From: Colwellia sp. MB3u-41
GTDB lineage: Bacteria; Pseudomonadota; Gammaproteobacteria; Enterobacterales; Alteromonadaceae
Assembly: GCF_014076845.1 (NCBI RefSeq)
Contig: NZ_JACGUT010000047.1
Span: forward strand, 406,359-470,358
DNA length: 64,000 nucleotides
Direction of reading: 5' to 3'
The position numbers and the translations under genes are program-made. Positions within the stretch are counted from its first letter, which is position 1. Every line of letters begins with the position of its first letter. Positions 18,389 to 26,649 of the stretch are shown piece after piece. The notes beneath the pieces were generated by a model. The model was not told where the DNA came from, ran no database searches, and was given only the letters and a program-made list of their open reading frames with translations.

Positions 18389-19141
18389 ATGCCAAAAACA
18401 TTATGTCGCCTCATGTTTATCTATTTCCTTGTGTTCTCTACAACGTCAATAGCGCAACAAGTTATAAAAGTCGGAGTGGGTAATTTTCCTCCATTTTTTA
18501 TTGAAAAAGGAACAAAAGGTTTATTTGTTGAGATCATCGATGAAATATTCAAACAACTTCCTCAATACAAAGTAAAATACATATCCATGAGTAATAACCG
18601 GATATTGCATGAAATTAACTACGGAAAGTCAATTGATGTTGCTTCGAACGTTTTCCCTAACTCAAAGGTAAATGCCTATTTATCTGAACCCGTATTTCGC
18701 TTTAGGGACGTTGCTATATCGAAAAAGTCAAAAAAATTAAAAGTTAATAAAATATCTGATTTACAAGGGAAATCGATTGCTGCATACCAAGGAGCAACAG
18801 TGTTACTCGGTGAGGACTTTAAGCAAATGGCCGCTAAAAATTCAAAATATTCCGAACATGCACACCCTAAAAAAACGACTCAGCTCATGCTTTCGGGAAT
18901 AAAGGATATTAGAGTCGGCGATATCAATATATTTTGGTACGATTTAAGCAACAAGTATTACAATAACGATATAAACGTAGCCCGTAAAAACTTCACTGTG
19001 CATTATTTATGGCCTTTTACCTACTCACATATGGCTTTTAAAGATCAATCGCTAAAAAACACAGTGAATGACGTTATAAAAAAGTTGAAAGCCAATGGGA
19101 CAATAGAAAAAATTTATTCAAAACATCAAATGCAAAAGTAA
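18389..19141 (+). CDS. Family 3 periplasmic solute-binding protein, orphan
   Basis: 250 residues with a signal peptide (about 1-22, SIAQQ cleavage zone). The mature protein has the SBP_bac_3 fold: KVGVGNFPPFF start, FVEIIDEIF, and the hinge region ISDLQGKSIAAYQGAT typical of polar amino-acid-type receptors. A classic cysteine lipobox is absent, so it should be soluble in the periplasm. No permease or ATPase gene is adjacent; many such orphan proteins in Colwellia and relatives are annotated only as transporter substrate-binding proteins. The ligand cannot be predicted. The stop codon lies inside a perfect hairpin (19130-19151). Confidence 0.85.
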   Translation: MPKTLCRLMFIYFLVFSTTSIAQQVIKVGVGNFPPFFIEKGTKGLFVEIIDEIFKQLPQYKVKYISMSNNRILHEINYGKSIDVASNVFPNSKVNAYLSEPVFRFRDVAISKKSKKLKVNKISDLQGKSIAAYQGATVLLGEDFKQMAAKNSKYSEHAHPKKTTQLMLSGIKDIRVGDINIFWYDLSNKYYNNDINVARKNFTVHYLWPFTYSHMAFKDQSLKNTVNDVIKKLKANGTIEKIYSKHQMQK

Positions 19142-19151
19142 CCTTTTGCAT
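19130..19151 (+). terminator. Hairpin spanning the stop codon
   Basis: ATGCAAAAG and CTTTTGCAT form a perfect nine-base stem with a TAAC loop that holds the stop of the solute-binding protein gene. Downstream is only moderately T-rich, so it may be a terminator or mRNA-stabilising structure. Confidence 0.55.
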
Positions 19152-19265
19152 TAACTTATCTACCTAACCTGGATGTTATAAAGAAACCAAGCATAGCTAG
19201 GGCAGTCCAAGATAATATTTAAAGGGGATTTAATCCCTAAAATTTCATTCATTATTTGACAACAA

Positions 19266-19892
19266 TTATTCTTTGTTTGATGACGATAATGCCCTTTGCT
19301 CTTTGTATAAAGCGCGTTCAAGCCAATAATCGACACTTAGATAACGTCCCCCTCCTAAAAAAAGTAATGCGATCAACATAATAAAGTAGGTAACAGAAAA
19401 CTCAATACCGTTATTTAGCATCACAACACTACCGCTTGACGTTATATAATCGTAGTTAGTGTGTTCTTGCAGTACCTCTTTTACGATGCCCAATTTATTG
19501 GATGCTTCAATAACTCTCTCATTAGCAAAAGGAGCGCTTGGATCGGTTATAGCTTGCCAACCATTGTCCCAATGAACGGTACCTGCCGCAACAACCATAG
19601 TGAACATTAAAGGTAGTGAAAGCCATCTTACTGCAAGGCCAAAAAAAAGGGCTATTGCGCCAAAAAATTCAGTAGCTGTGGCTAAGAACGCCATTAAAAA
19701 TGGAAACGGTAGCCCTAAGCCCCATTCAGAGTTGCCGAACCACTCAACAATTTCCTCAAAGCCTTCTATTTTTTTAGTACCTGCCATCCAAAATATGGGG
19801 ACTAAATACATTCTCAATAACAGCGGTGCTAAAAAATCGACTTCTCGTGTTTTATTTAACATTGCGTGGATTTTTATCAATTGTATTTTCAA
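19266..19892 (-). CDS. DoxX family membrane protein
   Basis: About 208 residues from the preferred start. DoxX-family features are RMYLVPIFWMAGTKKI near the N-terminus, a second helix pair (ATEFFGAIALFFGLAVRW, LPLMFTMVVAAGTVHW) and a last helix before GGGRYLSVD. It has four predicted membrane helices. The frame is open to a GTG at 19916, but a TTG at 19892 is preceded at normal spacing by AAGGA, so that start is chosen. It is divergent from the ECF sigma gene 115 bp away. DoxX-like proteins are often linked to redox or thiol stress, which fits a neighbouring ECF system, but a regulatory link is inference. Confidence 0.82.
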   Translation of the reverse strand: MKIQLIKIHAMLNKTREVDFLAPLLLRMYLVPIFWMAGTKKIEGFEEIVEWFGNSEWGLGLPFPFLMAFLATATEFFGAIALFFGLAVRWLSLPLMFTMVVAAGTVHWDNGWQAITDPSAPFANERVIEASNKLGIVKEVLQEHTNYDYITSSGSVVMLNNGIEFSVTYFIMLIALLFLGGGRYLSVDYWLERALYKEQRALSSSNKE

Positions 19893-20007
19893 TGTTTGTT
19901 CCTTATTAAAAATCACATTAAAGAGAGTGATAAATTAAAGAGTGATTTTCGATTAATTATTCGTTAAGTTACCACTATGATGCTGCCCACTTTAAAAGGT
20001 TACAACA

Positions 20008-20676
20008 TTGTTGAAAAAAAAACCTTCTGCAATTTTAAACCAAGATAAAAACAAAGAAAATGAACTGATTGAACGGCTAATAGAAAATAAAGATTTAGCT
20101 TACGAAACGCTCGTTCGTCAATATAGTGTTCGAATGTATACAACAGCACGTCGTTTTTTTTATACTGATGACGATGCTCAAGAATGTTTGCAAAAAGCAT
20201 TTATTCAAGTTTTTAAGAATATTTCCTCATTTAAAAAAAATTCACAGCTCTCTACTTGGTTACACCGTATTACCGTTAATGAAGCATTAATGATGCTTAG
20301 ACAAAAAAAAAGACAAAATACCACGTCATTAGAAGTGTTTTCTCAACGGTACAATGAATACGGTGAACGAACGGTGTTTGCTGATGAGCTAGGTAATAAT
20401 CTAGAAGATACCTTAAGCAACAACATTGAAGTGCTCTTTGAGAAAAGTGAAGCAAAGTTGTCGCTTAGTGAGATTATTTACCAGCTTCCCGAAAAATATT
20501 GTAACGTGATACTGCTTAGAGACATCCAAGAAATGAATACCAAAGAAACTGCCGAAATATTAGCGGTGTCTGAAGCTTCGGTTAAAACACAATTACACCG
20601 GGCCAGATTACTTTTAAGAGCTATTTTAGAACAGGAAGACAGAGCAAGCATAGAAAGCAATTGGAAGGTGAACTGA
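20008..20676 (+). CDS. ECF-type RNA polymerase sigma factor
   Basis: 222 residues. Sigma region 2 is seen as LAYETLVRQYSVRMYTTARRF, DDDAQECLQKAFIQVFKN and FKKNSQLSTWLHRITVNEAL; region 4 as LPEKYCNVILLRDIQEMNTKETAEILAVSEASVKTQLHRAR. The initiator is TTG at 20008, backed by AAAGGT seven bases upstream and by the absence of an ATG before conserved region 2. The gene is one base from a zinc-finger anti-sigma gene, and DinB and NRDE genes follow, so these four probably form one operon. An AT-rich leader with several A-runs lies in the N-terminal coding part. Confidence 0.93.
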   Translation: MLKKKPSAILNQDKNKENELIERLIENKDLAYETLVRQYSVRMYTTARRFFYTDDDAQECLQKAFIQVFKNISSFKKNSQLSTWLHRITVNEALMMLRQKKRQNTTSLEVFSQRYNEYGERTVFADELGNNLEDTLSNNIEVLFEKSEAKLSLSEIIYQLPEKYCNVILLRDIQEMNTKETAEILAVSEASVKTQLHRARLLLRAILEQEDRASIESNWKVN

Positions 20677-20677
20677 C

Positions 20678-20959
20678 ATGCTAATGATTAAACGATTAAT
20701 GACCCAACATATGCCTGGTATGTTGACCTGTGAAGAGGTTGATGGTTTTTTGTATGATTTTCATGAAGGAAACTTGTCTTACCTTGAAAAGTTTACATTT
20801 AAACTGCACTTAAGCATGTGCCGCGAATGTAGGGATTATGTAGAGGGGTATGTAAATGCCATTCGAATTTATCAAGCAGGATTTATTAAAACGAATCAAT
20901 CCACCAAGATACCTGAAGATCTTATGCAAGCTATCTTAAAAAGTCGAACATCTAAGTAA
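20678..20959 (+). CDS. Zinc-binding anti-sigma factor (ZAS type)
   Basis: 93 residues, no membrane helix. It contains MLTCEEVDGFLYDFHEGNL and HLSMCRECRDY: the HxxxCxxC motif marks the zinc-binding anti-sigma domain of cytoplasmic anti-sigma factors. It starts one base after the sigma gene stop, with GGAAGG inside the sigma gene end serving as ribosome site. By family rule it should bind and inhibit the preceding ECF factor, with release possibly on oxidation of the zinc thiols. Without a membrane segment it likely senses a cytoplasmic signal. Confidence 0.85.
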   Translation: MLMIKRLMTQHMPGMLTCEEVDGFLYDFHEGNLSYLEKFTFKLHLSMCRECRDYVEGYVNAIRIYQAGFIKTNQSTKIPEDLMQAILKSRTSK

Positions 20960-20986
20960 TTCATTCACAATTGGAAATATAACCGC

Positions 20987-21571
20987 ATGGTCATGGGTCA
21001 ATTAGGCATTATTGAACAAGCTCAGCAATACCTTAATAAAGTGTCTAAAAAACATTATGCAGAAATTACATCGCCTAACTTTATGAGTTCAGCAGGTGCC
21101 CATATGCGGCATATTATTGATCATTATTTAGCGATAATATCAGGTATAGAAAGCAAGTTAATTAATTATGATGTTAGAGTTCGAGGGAGTAAAATAGAGT
21201 CATCTCCTGAGCTTGCCGCAGGGAAGTTAACTGAAATAACGGTTTGGATCAAAAACCTTTCTCAGCATGACTTAAGTAAGATAGTTACGTTATCAACAGA
21301 AGTGTCAATAGACAATGAAAATATTCAAAAAGTACAAACCACTATTGCTAGAGAATTAGTTTTTGCCGGCAGCCATGCAGTTCACCATTTTGCCATGATT
21401 GCTCAAATATCTCTTACTCAAAAAAGTTCGGTACAAACAACAGAGCTACCACATAACTTTGGCTTAGCTCCCGCAACAGCAACTTTTTTAAGAGAAAACA
21501 GTGAACGGCCTGTTGATGCCAAAAATAAAGAGACGAACAATCACCAAACGACTATGCCCGTGATGAATTAA
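20987..21571 (+). CDS. DinB-like four-helix protein
   Basis: 194 residues predicted largely helical. It shows the three-histidine pattern of the DinB/YfiT metal-binding fold: HMRHIIDHYLAI near residues 38-50 and GSHAVHHFAMI near 129-139. Members include mycothiol- and bacillithiol-dependent transferases and many uncharacterised enzymes. It lies 27 bp after the anti-sigma gene and its stop directly abuts the NRDE start. Possible role in thiol or stress chemistry under the ECF factor; substrate unknown. Confidence 0.75.
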   Translation: MVMGQLGIIEQAQQYLNKVSKKHYAEITSPNFMSSAGAHMRHIIDHYLAIISGIESKLINYDVRVRGSKIESSPELAAGKLTEITVWIKNLSQHDLSKIVTLSTEVSIDNENIQKVQTTIARELVFAGSHAVHHFAMIAQISLTQKSSVQTTELPHNFGLAPATATFLRENSERPVDAKNKETNNHQTTMPVMN

Positions 21572-22327
21572 ATGTGCACTTTAACCTATTTACTTAATCA
21601 AAATGGCTATGAATTGTTTTTTAATCGTGACGAACAGCGCACGCGTTTGTTGGCTATCCCCCCTCAACCACATCAAATTGATAATGCTATTTACCCTATA
21701 GACCCACAGGGCGGTGGAACTTGGATTGCAGTGACTAAACAAGGAATGTCACTCGCGCTGCTCAACAATTACCAAGCAGTTGTTAATATAAATAAAGATA
21801 AAGATAATATAATGAGCCGTGGACAGCTTATTTTTTCTTTATTGCAAAACCAAGAAAGTGTTATTAAGCAATTAAAAGTTATGGATTTAGAGGTGTTTCA
21901 ACCTTTTCAGCTGTGTGTTTTTCCTGATACTTTATCAAAAGACAACCCAACGATTCATTGTGTAAAATGGGATGGAAGTGAACTTGTTGATGTAAGTGTT
22001 GATGTTAAGGCTGACTTACCTATCACCTCATCAAGTATTGACTTTATTGATGTCAGTAAAAAAAGAAAATCTCGTTTTATCGGTACAGTAGATATAAATA
22101 ACCCCCATTCAAATCAACATAGAGACTTTCATTTTTCAACAGAAAAAAATGGTCAGTATTCTGTAAATATGCAAAGAGAAGATGCGAGAACCGTTAGTAT
22201 TTCTCATATATCTGTTAACAGTGACTTATCTAAGAAAAATGAAATTTGTTTCGAATATTTTGACAATGTTGTGCAGAAATCTCATACCGTTGCCTGTCTC
22301 AAAGAACAGAGACCGGCATTAGCGTAA
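21572..22327 (+). CDS. NRDE/TANGO2 family protein
   Basis: 251 residues opening with MCTLTYLLNQNGYELFFNRDE, the typical N-terminus of the NRDE (transport and Golgi organisation 2-like) family, with Cys2 as the possible N-terminal nucleophile and GGGTWIAVTKQGMSLALLNNY in the core. TANGO2 relatives have been implicated in haem or lipid handling; the bacterial role is not settled. TAA of the DinB gene is followed directly by its ATG, so translation is likely coupled. Confidence 0.85.
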   Translation: MCTLTYLLNQNGYELFFNRDEQRTRLLAIPPQPHQIDNAIYPIDPQGGGTWIAVTKQGMSLALLNNYQAVVNINKDKDNIMSRGQLIFSLLQNQESVIKQLKVMDLEVFQPFQLCVFPDTLSKDNPTIHCVKWDGSELVDVSVDVKADLPITSSSIDFIDVSKKRKSRFIGTVDINNPHSNQHRDFHFSTEKNGQYSVNMQREDARTVSISHISVNSDLSKKNEICFEYFDNVVQKSHTVACLKEQRPALA

Positions 22328-22368
22328 CACTTATTATCACTTTAACCGCACTTGATGAATCATTTACT

Positions 22369-22390
22369 TTTAGCTTTTAGCTTTTAGCAT
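22369..22390. repeat. Heptamer tandem repeat at the olsF 3' end
   Basis: CTTTTAG is repeated three times in tandem and contains the stop codon region of the minus-strand acyltransferase gene. It lies between convergent genes. Confidence 0.6.
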
Positions 22391-24152
22391 AGTTTAAATA
22401 CGCCGTTTTAGATGAACCTAGATAAAGTTTTAATAGCTTTTCTGGCGCCTCGGGTAAATTAACACTGAGCAATAAACCTGGCGTATGATTAAAGTTAACA
22501 TCGATACCGGTGCAATGAAATATAGCCCCTAGTTTATGATACTGCTTCAATAATACAGGAATATCTTTGCTGTCTTCTTCTATTCCTATCACTAATGCCG
22601 ACAACTGATTTAGCTCGACAGGTGTGGCGCTAATAAAATCTTTTACTTCTGGATGAAGTTGCCCTTTAAATGCTGCTTTAGCGTTAACTCCAGCTTTGTT
22701 AGTCACCATAACTTCATCGATTAAAGCAACTGAACGAGGGTCATATAATTTACTTAATGATACCGTACCGTACAATGTTCTATAGTGTGGGTTTTGACAA
22801 ACAAACGCACCAATACCTTTCCATAATAATAATAAGCCATGAAAACTGTTTTGGTGGGCTGCAATAATAAATGATCGCCCCATTTCTAAACAAGGTTGCT
22901 GCTGATTAATAAAACCACCACTAAAGTTAAACATCTGCGAAAGATAAAGTTGTGATACGCCTCCCTCATTCTGTAAAAGGTCAGTCTGCCCAATTCGATA
23001 CGCACCAATAATCTCTTCATTTTTATGATCGAAAATAAATAAGTGCATATACGTTGCATCAAATTTGTCGGTATCACATGTTTCACCGCTCCCTTCGTCT
23101 AACGTTCGAAAGGTTATTTCACGCAACCGAGTGATTTCTTGTACACATAGTGGTATTTGCTTTTGATAGCCATAATAAACAGAGAATGATTTAAAATCTA
23201 ATAAATGCTGTTCATCAGGCAACTGAGCAAGTTCGCTTTTAATGTTGACTTTATCTGCGGTCGGGATAATATTTTTAAATGCCATAGGGTCGTCATCTTC
23301 AAGCCAAGGCGTAAAATAGTTTTCATCATTTAAGTAACATTGTAACCGCACAAAATCATTCATTCTTTTAATACCTTTAAATTCATTAAGTTGCTTAATT
23401 GACAGTAAGTTATTGGTTTTTAAATCAATATTATGTGCTTGTAATTTAAACATTTCATGGGCCAACATTAGCAGTCGAAAGCGGTAGTAAATTCTGCCCA
23501 TACGATGGAATAACTGACTATTAGTACCAGAAATAAAAACAGGTAAAATAGGTGCCCGTGTTTTTTGGGCAAGTTTAATCACTAAGCGATTCCAGTCACC
23601 ATCGGTTATTCTTTGTTTGTCTGACTGAAAAAACGAAACCCTTCCCGCAGGAAATACAACCAACAAACCGTCATTTTCAAGGTGGCTAAAACATTGCTTT
23701 ATTGCCAGAGTATTTATCTTGGCTTTTGGCTTTAAAGGGTTAGCAAAAATGAAATAATCTTTAATTTCTTTAAATATTTGTAAACCAACATTCGCCATTA
23801 CTTGGGTGTCTGAACGAAATTCGGTAAGCAAATGAGCAATAATAACGCCCTCAATCATGCCATAAGGGTGATTACAGACAACAACACATCGACCACTTTG
23901 TGGTACTTTTTCTAAAACACCGTTAACACCTGACACCTGAACACCTAAGCCATCAAGTAATTTTTGTGAAAACTGTTGCTTGTCTAACCCCGACAATTCA
24001 CAAGACTCATAAACATTACGCAGTTTATTTATGCCTAATAACTTATCTAAGAAAGGACCAAAAACTTTAATAATTTTACCCATAAACGTATTAGGCGCCA
24101 TGGCAGCAAGTCTCAAATCAGAATAAGGTTTATCTAATGGTTCAATGTTCAT
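22377..24152 (-). CDS. olsF: Two-domain acyltransferase, OlsF-like ornithine lipid synthase
   Basis: 591 residues. The N-terminal half is a PlsC/LPLAT acyltransferase with NHPYG (about 95, HX4D-type region) and FPAGRVS (about 167), plus PVFISGTNSQLF. The C-terminal half from about residue 325 is an OlsB-type GNAT acyltransferase (EITFRTLDEGSGETCD, IIGAYRIGQTD, CLEMGRSFI). This joined layout matches OlsF, where the C-terminal part N-acylates ornithine and the N-terminal part O-acylates the product, giving ornithine lipids. Such lipids often replace phospholipids at low phosphate. No Pho box was identified. Assignment rests on domain order; substrate could be another amino acid. Confidence 0.78.
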   Translation of the reverse strand: MNIEPLDKPYSDLRLAAMAPNTFMGKIIKVFGPFLDKLLGINKLRNVYESCELSGLDKQQFSQKLLDGLGVQVSGVNGVLEKVPQSGRCVVVCNHPYGMIEGVIIAHLLTEFRSDTQVMANVGLQIFKEIKDYFIFANPLKPKAKINTLAIKQCFSHLENDGLLVVFPAGRVSFFQSDKQRITDGDWNRLVIKLAQKTRAPILPVFISGTNSQLFHRMGRIYYRFRLLMLAHEMFKLQAHNIDLKTNNLLSIKQLNEFKGIKRMNDFVRLQCYLNDENYFTPWLEDDDPMAFKNIIPTADKVNIKSELAQLPDEQHLLDFKSFSVYYGYQKQIPLCVQEITRLREITFRTLDEGSGETCDTDKFDATYMHLFIFDHKNEEIIGAYRIGQTDLLQNEGGVSQLYLSQMFNFSGGFINQQQPCLEMGRSFIIAAHQNSFHGLLLLWKGIGAFVCQNPHYRTLYGTVSLSKLYDPRSVALIDEVMVTNKAGVNAKAAFKGQLHPEVKDFISATPVELNQLSALVIGIEEDSKDIPVLLKQYHKLGAIFHCTGIDVNFNHTPGLLLSVNLPEAPEKLLKLYLGSSKTAYLNYAKS

Positions 24153-24311
24153 AATATCTTCAATTAATAAGGAAAAAGGATAAGCCTAAAGAGGTTATAT
24201 AACTTCGCTAAGTTATTACTGAGTTAATCAACTAGTTAAATACAGCTAAAAAACTCGACTCTACTTTTTGATGTTAGAAGTGATTAACAAGTTACAAATT
24301 TTACTCAAATG

Positions 24312-24944
24312 TCACTGTTCTTCTCTGTACAATGAATCAACACACCACGATTTTTCAATAATAACTTGTTCATTTTTATATATTTTAGCGGTAAATAATT
24401 CACCTGAATTTATTACTCCAACACCTTTTGGTGTGCCTGTCATAATGATATCGCCATCTTCAAGTGTTAAAAATGTTTGTATTTCAGCAACTAATATTTC
24501 AGGTTTGTTGATCATAAGCTCATAATTGGCTAATTGCTTAAGGTGGTTGTCTATAAATAGTTCCATTTTATAACTTTTATAATCATCACTACACCTTACA
24601 AAATCGCTAAACACCGCCGATTTATTAAAAGCTTTAGCTCGCTCCCAAGGTAACCCTTTAGACTTAAGTACTTTTTGTACCGCTCTTTTAGTTAGATCTA
24701 GGCCAAAACCAATACCAGAGATTTTATTGTTTTCAATAATAAAACTAATTTCACCCTCATAATGTATTTCTTCATCTTGATTACTTTCAATATGGTCAGA
24801 GATAGCGGAATTAGGCTTAATAAAAATCACAGGCTCAGAGGGTGTCTCGTTGTTTAGCTCTTCGATATGTTCTACATAATTTCTGCCGATGCAGACAATC
24901 TTAGTTGGCTGAAAGTTTATACCTTCATACTTAACATTGTTCAT
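24312..24944 (-). CDS. Fumarylacetoacetate hydrolase family protein
   Basis: 210 residues, the usual size for the single-domain FAH fold. It opens with PTKIVCIGRNYVEHIEELNN and has metal-site residues in HYEGEISFIIENN (Glu-x-Glu type) and AVFSDFVRCSDD, and near the end GDIIMTGTPKGVG. Relatives act as acylpyruvate hydrolases or oxaloacetate decarboxylases. The exact substrate is open. It is monocistronic as far as can be seen. Confidence 0.88.
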   Translation of the reverse strand: MNNVKYEGINFQPTKIVCIGRNYVEHIEELNNETPSEPVIFIKPNSAISDHIESNQDEEIHYEGEISFIIENNKISGIGFGLDLTKRAVQKVLKSKGLPWERAKAFNKSAVFSDFVRCSDDYKSYKMELFIDNHLKQLANYELMINKPEILVAEIQTFLTLEDGDIIMTGTPKGVGVINSGELFTAKIYKNEQVIIEKSWCVDSLYREEQ

Positions 24945-25325
24945 TTATACTTTTCCTGTATTCGGATGCTTTGGGTTGTTCTGCAAACCACACAATAGAC
25001 CTTATTTGATCACTATAATCTACCGTAAAACCCTAAATTTATATAGGAGAAGAAGAGCAATAATTTAACGTTTACTCAGAGTGGTTCAAGCACTGGGCAC
25101 GAGGCTAGACGCAGCAGTAACATTGAAATATTAACTGACTATAAAATCAGGTTATGAAATGTGAGTAAATAATTGATAGAGAAGAAATTATTGTCACTAT
25201 GGTGTTGCACTCGTTACAAAAAATTTTAAAGCACGGGGAGAAGTTGTTTTAAATTAAACCAAACTCAATGGCATATATTTAGATAAAGCTTTAAGGGGGT
25301 AAACTTCATTGTTATTAAAATCATA
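24945..25325. other. Non-coding stretch
   Basis: No supported gene or decayed frame is visible. The region is AT-rich and should contain the promoter of the FAH-family gene. Confidence 0.4.
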
Positions 25326-25357
25326 CCCTCAGCTAATAGTGATTAGTGAGGGTTTAT
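25325..25357 (-). terminator. Hairpin after small ORF
   Basis: ACCCTC/CTAAT and ATTAG/GAGGGT arms form an imperfect stem just downstream of the minus-strand ORF ending at 25366; the minus-strand side continues ATGATTTT. It is a probable terminator. Confidence 0.55.
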
Positions 25358-25365
25358 CTTGCTTA

Positions 25366-25533
25366 CTAAGCTTGGTATACCCATTCTAAAAAACATTTAG
25401 AATCGGTAATATTGCCAAACTTGATTAACTTTGTACCATTTTGATCGTTAACAACAACATTATGTTTGTTAACTGAAATGGAATTAATAGGTGACTTAAT
25501 TGAATAAATCATTCCTTTATATGTATAAGACAT
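25366..25533 (-). CDS. Small hypothetical protein, 55 residues
   Basis: Unrecognised. The frame is open further upstream, but the Met at 25533 (MSYTYKGMIYSI) has AAAGAG about 10 bases before it, so that start is preferred. The protein is short, beta-rich in appearance, with no membrane helix and ends WVYQA. A hairpin follows. Evidence is only the start context and terminator, so it may be a real but lineage-specific gene. Confidence 0.45.
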   Translation of the reverse strand: MSYTYKGMIYSIKSPINSISVNKHNVVVNDQNGTKLIKFGNITDSKCFLEWVYQA

Positions 25534-25581
25534 AATAAAACTCTTTAATTTGCGCATCTGCGCATTAATAATAAAAGCCAT

Positions 25582-25956
25582 ATTACTGTGTGAAAACGTT
25601 TAGATATTTATAAATATCTGATCAAGAGAATAATGAATCTTGATAACCTCAGACAACAATTTAGGCTTGATAATTTGAGTTATGGCTGACTGTGAAAGGG
25701 AAAGACAAAACATTAATCATAACAAATAATAACTACGTGTCATAATTGGTTAAATAAACGAGAGGCGATTAGATAACGGTGTCACTATAAACAGGTTAAA
25801 AGATAAAGTAAACTACTATTTAACCTATTTATTTTTTATCAATAAAAAAGTGGCAACCTCTATAGCCGTCGTATTTTTTATCAAAATTTTCCAAAAGCAG
25901 TGACACTTTAGTGCTTTATAAAAAACAGCTGTTTTTTAAAGTGGAAATCTAGCTGT
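25582..25956. other. Non-coding stretch with a perfect palindrome
   Basis: No gene is supported. AAAAAACAGCTGTTTTTT at about 25920-25937 is a perfect 18-base palindrome lying just beyond the peroxiredoxin gene stop; it may act as a bidirectional terminator. Confidence 0.4.
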
Positions 25957-26544
25957 TTAATTGCGTGTGCTTAACTGTTCAAATAAATCAGAGAACTTCA
26001 CACGATTGCGATAACCTTTAAAAAAATATTTATGATCAATGTTTCCATCAGGATTTATAATCACAACACCAGGATAAGGGATACCATAATTATCATCATC
26101 TACTTGATAATCTTTATTAAGAATACCATAAGCTTTTACTGTTGCTGCGCCTTGATCTGATAATAAAGGAAAGTCAAGATTGTTTGCTTGAGAGAAGCTA
26201 TTCAAAATATCAGTATTATCATAAGATATAGCTGCAACGCCATAACCTAAGGCTTTAAATTTATCCGCATATTCATTGAATTCTATTAAATGACGTTTAC
26301 AAAATGGACACCAGTCAGCTGAACGAAAAAAAAGAATAACCCCCCCTTTTTCAGCCGTAATATCTTTAATGTTAACCGCTGATTTTGTCTCATCTATTAC
26401 CGTTAACGTGGGGGCTTTATCACCAACAACTGGCCCTACATTTATCGAGACCTGCTGTGAAAATGCCGCTTTAATAAAAATAATCGGCAATAGCAATATG
26501 GCAACTACCGACATGAAAAATATAGATTTTGTCTTATGTATCAT
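25957..26544 (-). CDS. Exported AhpC/TSA-type redoxin
   Basis: 195 residues. An N-terminal hydrophobic segment (about 8-28) ending KAAFSQQ is a signal peptide or anchor. The thioredoxin fold begins GDKAPTLTVID, with FFRSADWCPFCKRHL carrying a CxxC (CPFC) in place of the usual peroxiredoxin TxxC, and YPGVVIINPDGNI. It should therefore act as a periplasmic thiol oxidoreductase or peroxiredoxin-like protein. Partner and substrate are unknown. It is followed by the palindrome at 25920. Confidence 0.85.
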   Translation of the reverse strand: MIHKTKSIFFMSVVAILLLPIIFIKAAFSQQVSINVGPVVGDKAPTLTVIDETKSAVNIKDITAEKGGVILFFRSADWCPFCKRHLIEFNEYADKFKALGYGVAAISYDNTDILNSFSQANNLDFPLLSDQGAATVKAYGILNKDYQVDDDNYGIPYPGVVIINPDGNIDHKYFFKGYRNRVKFSDLFEQLSTRN

Positions 26545-26649
26545 GGCTTTTATAAACTCTTTTATGAATAATTTTTTGTTATAAACCCTATAGACCGTGC
26601 TTTGCCAAGATTTAATTCATCAAGTCTCATCAATTTTATAATATATAAA

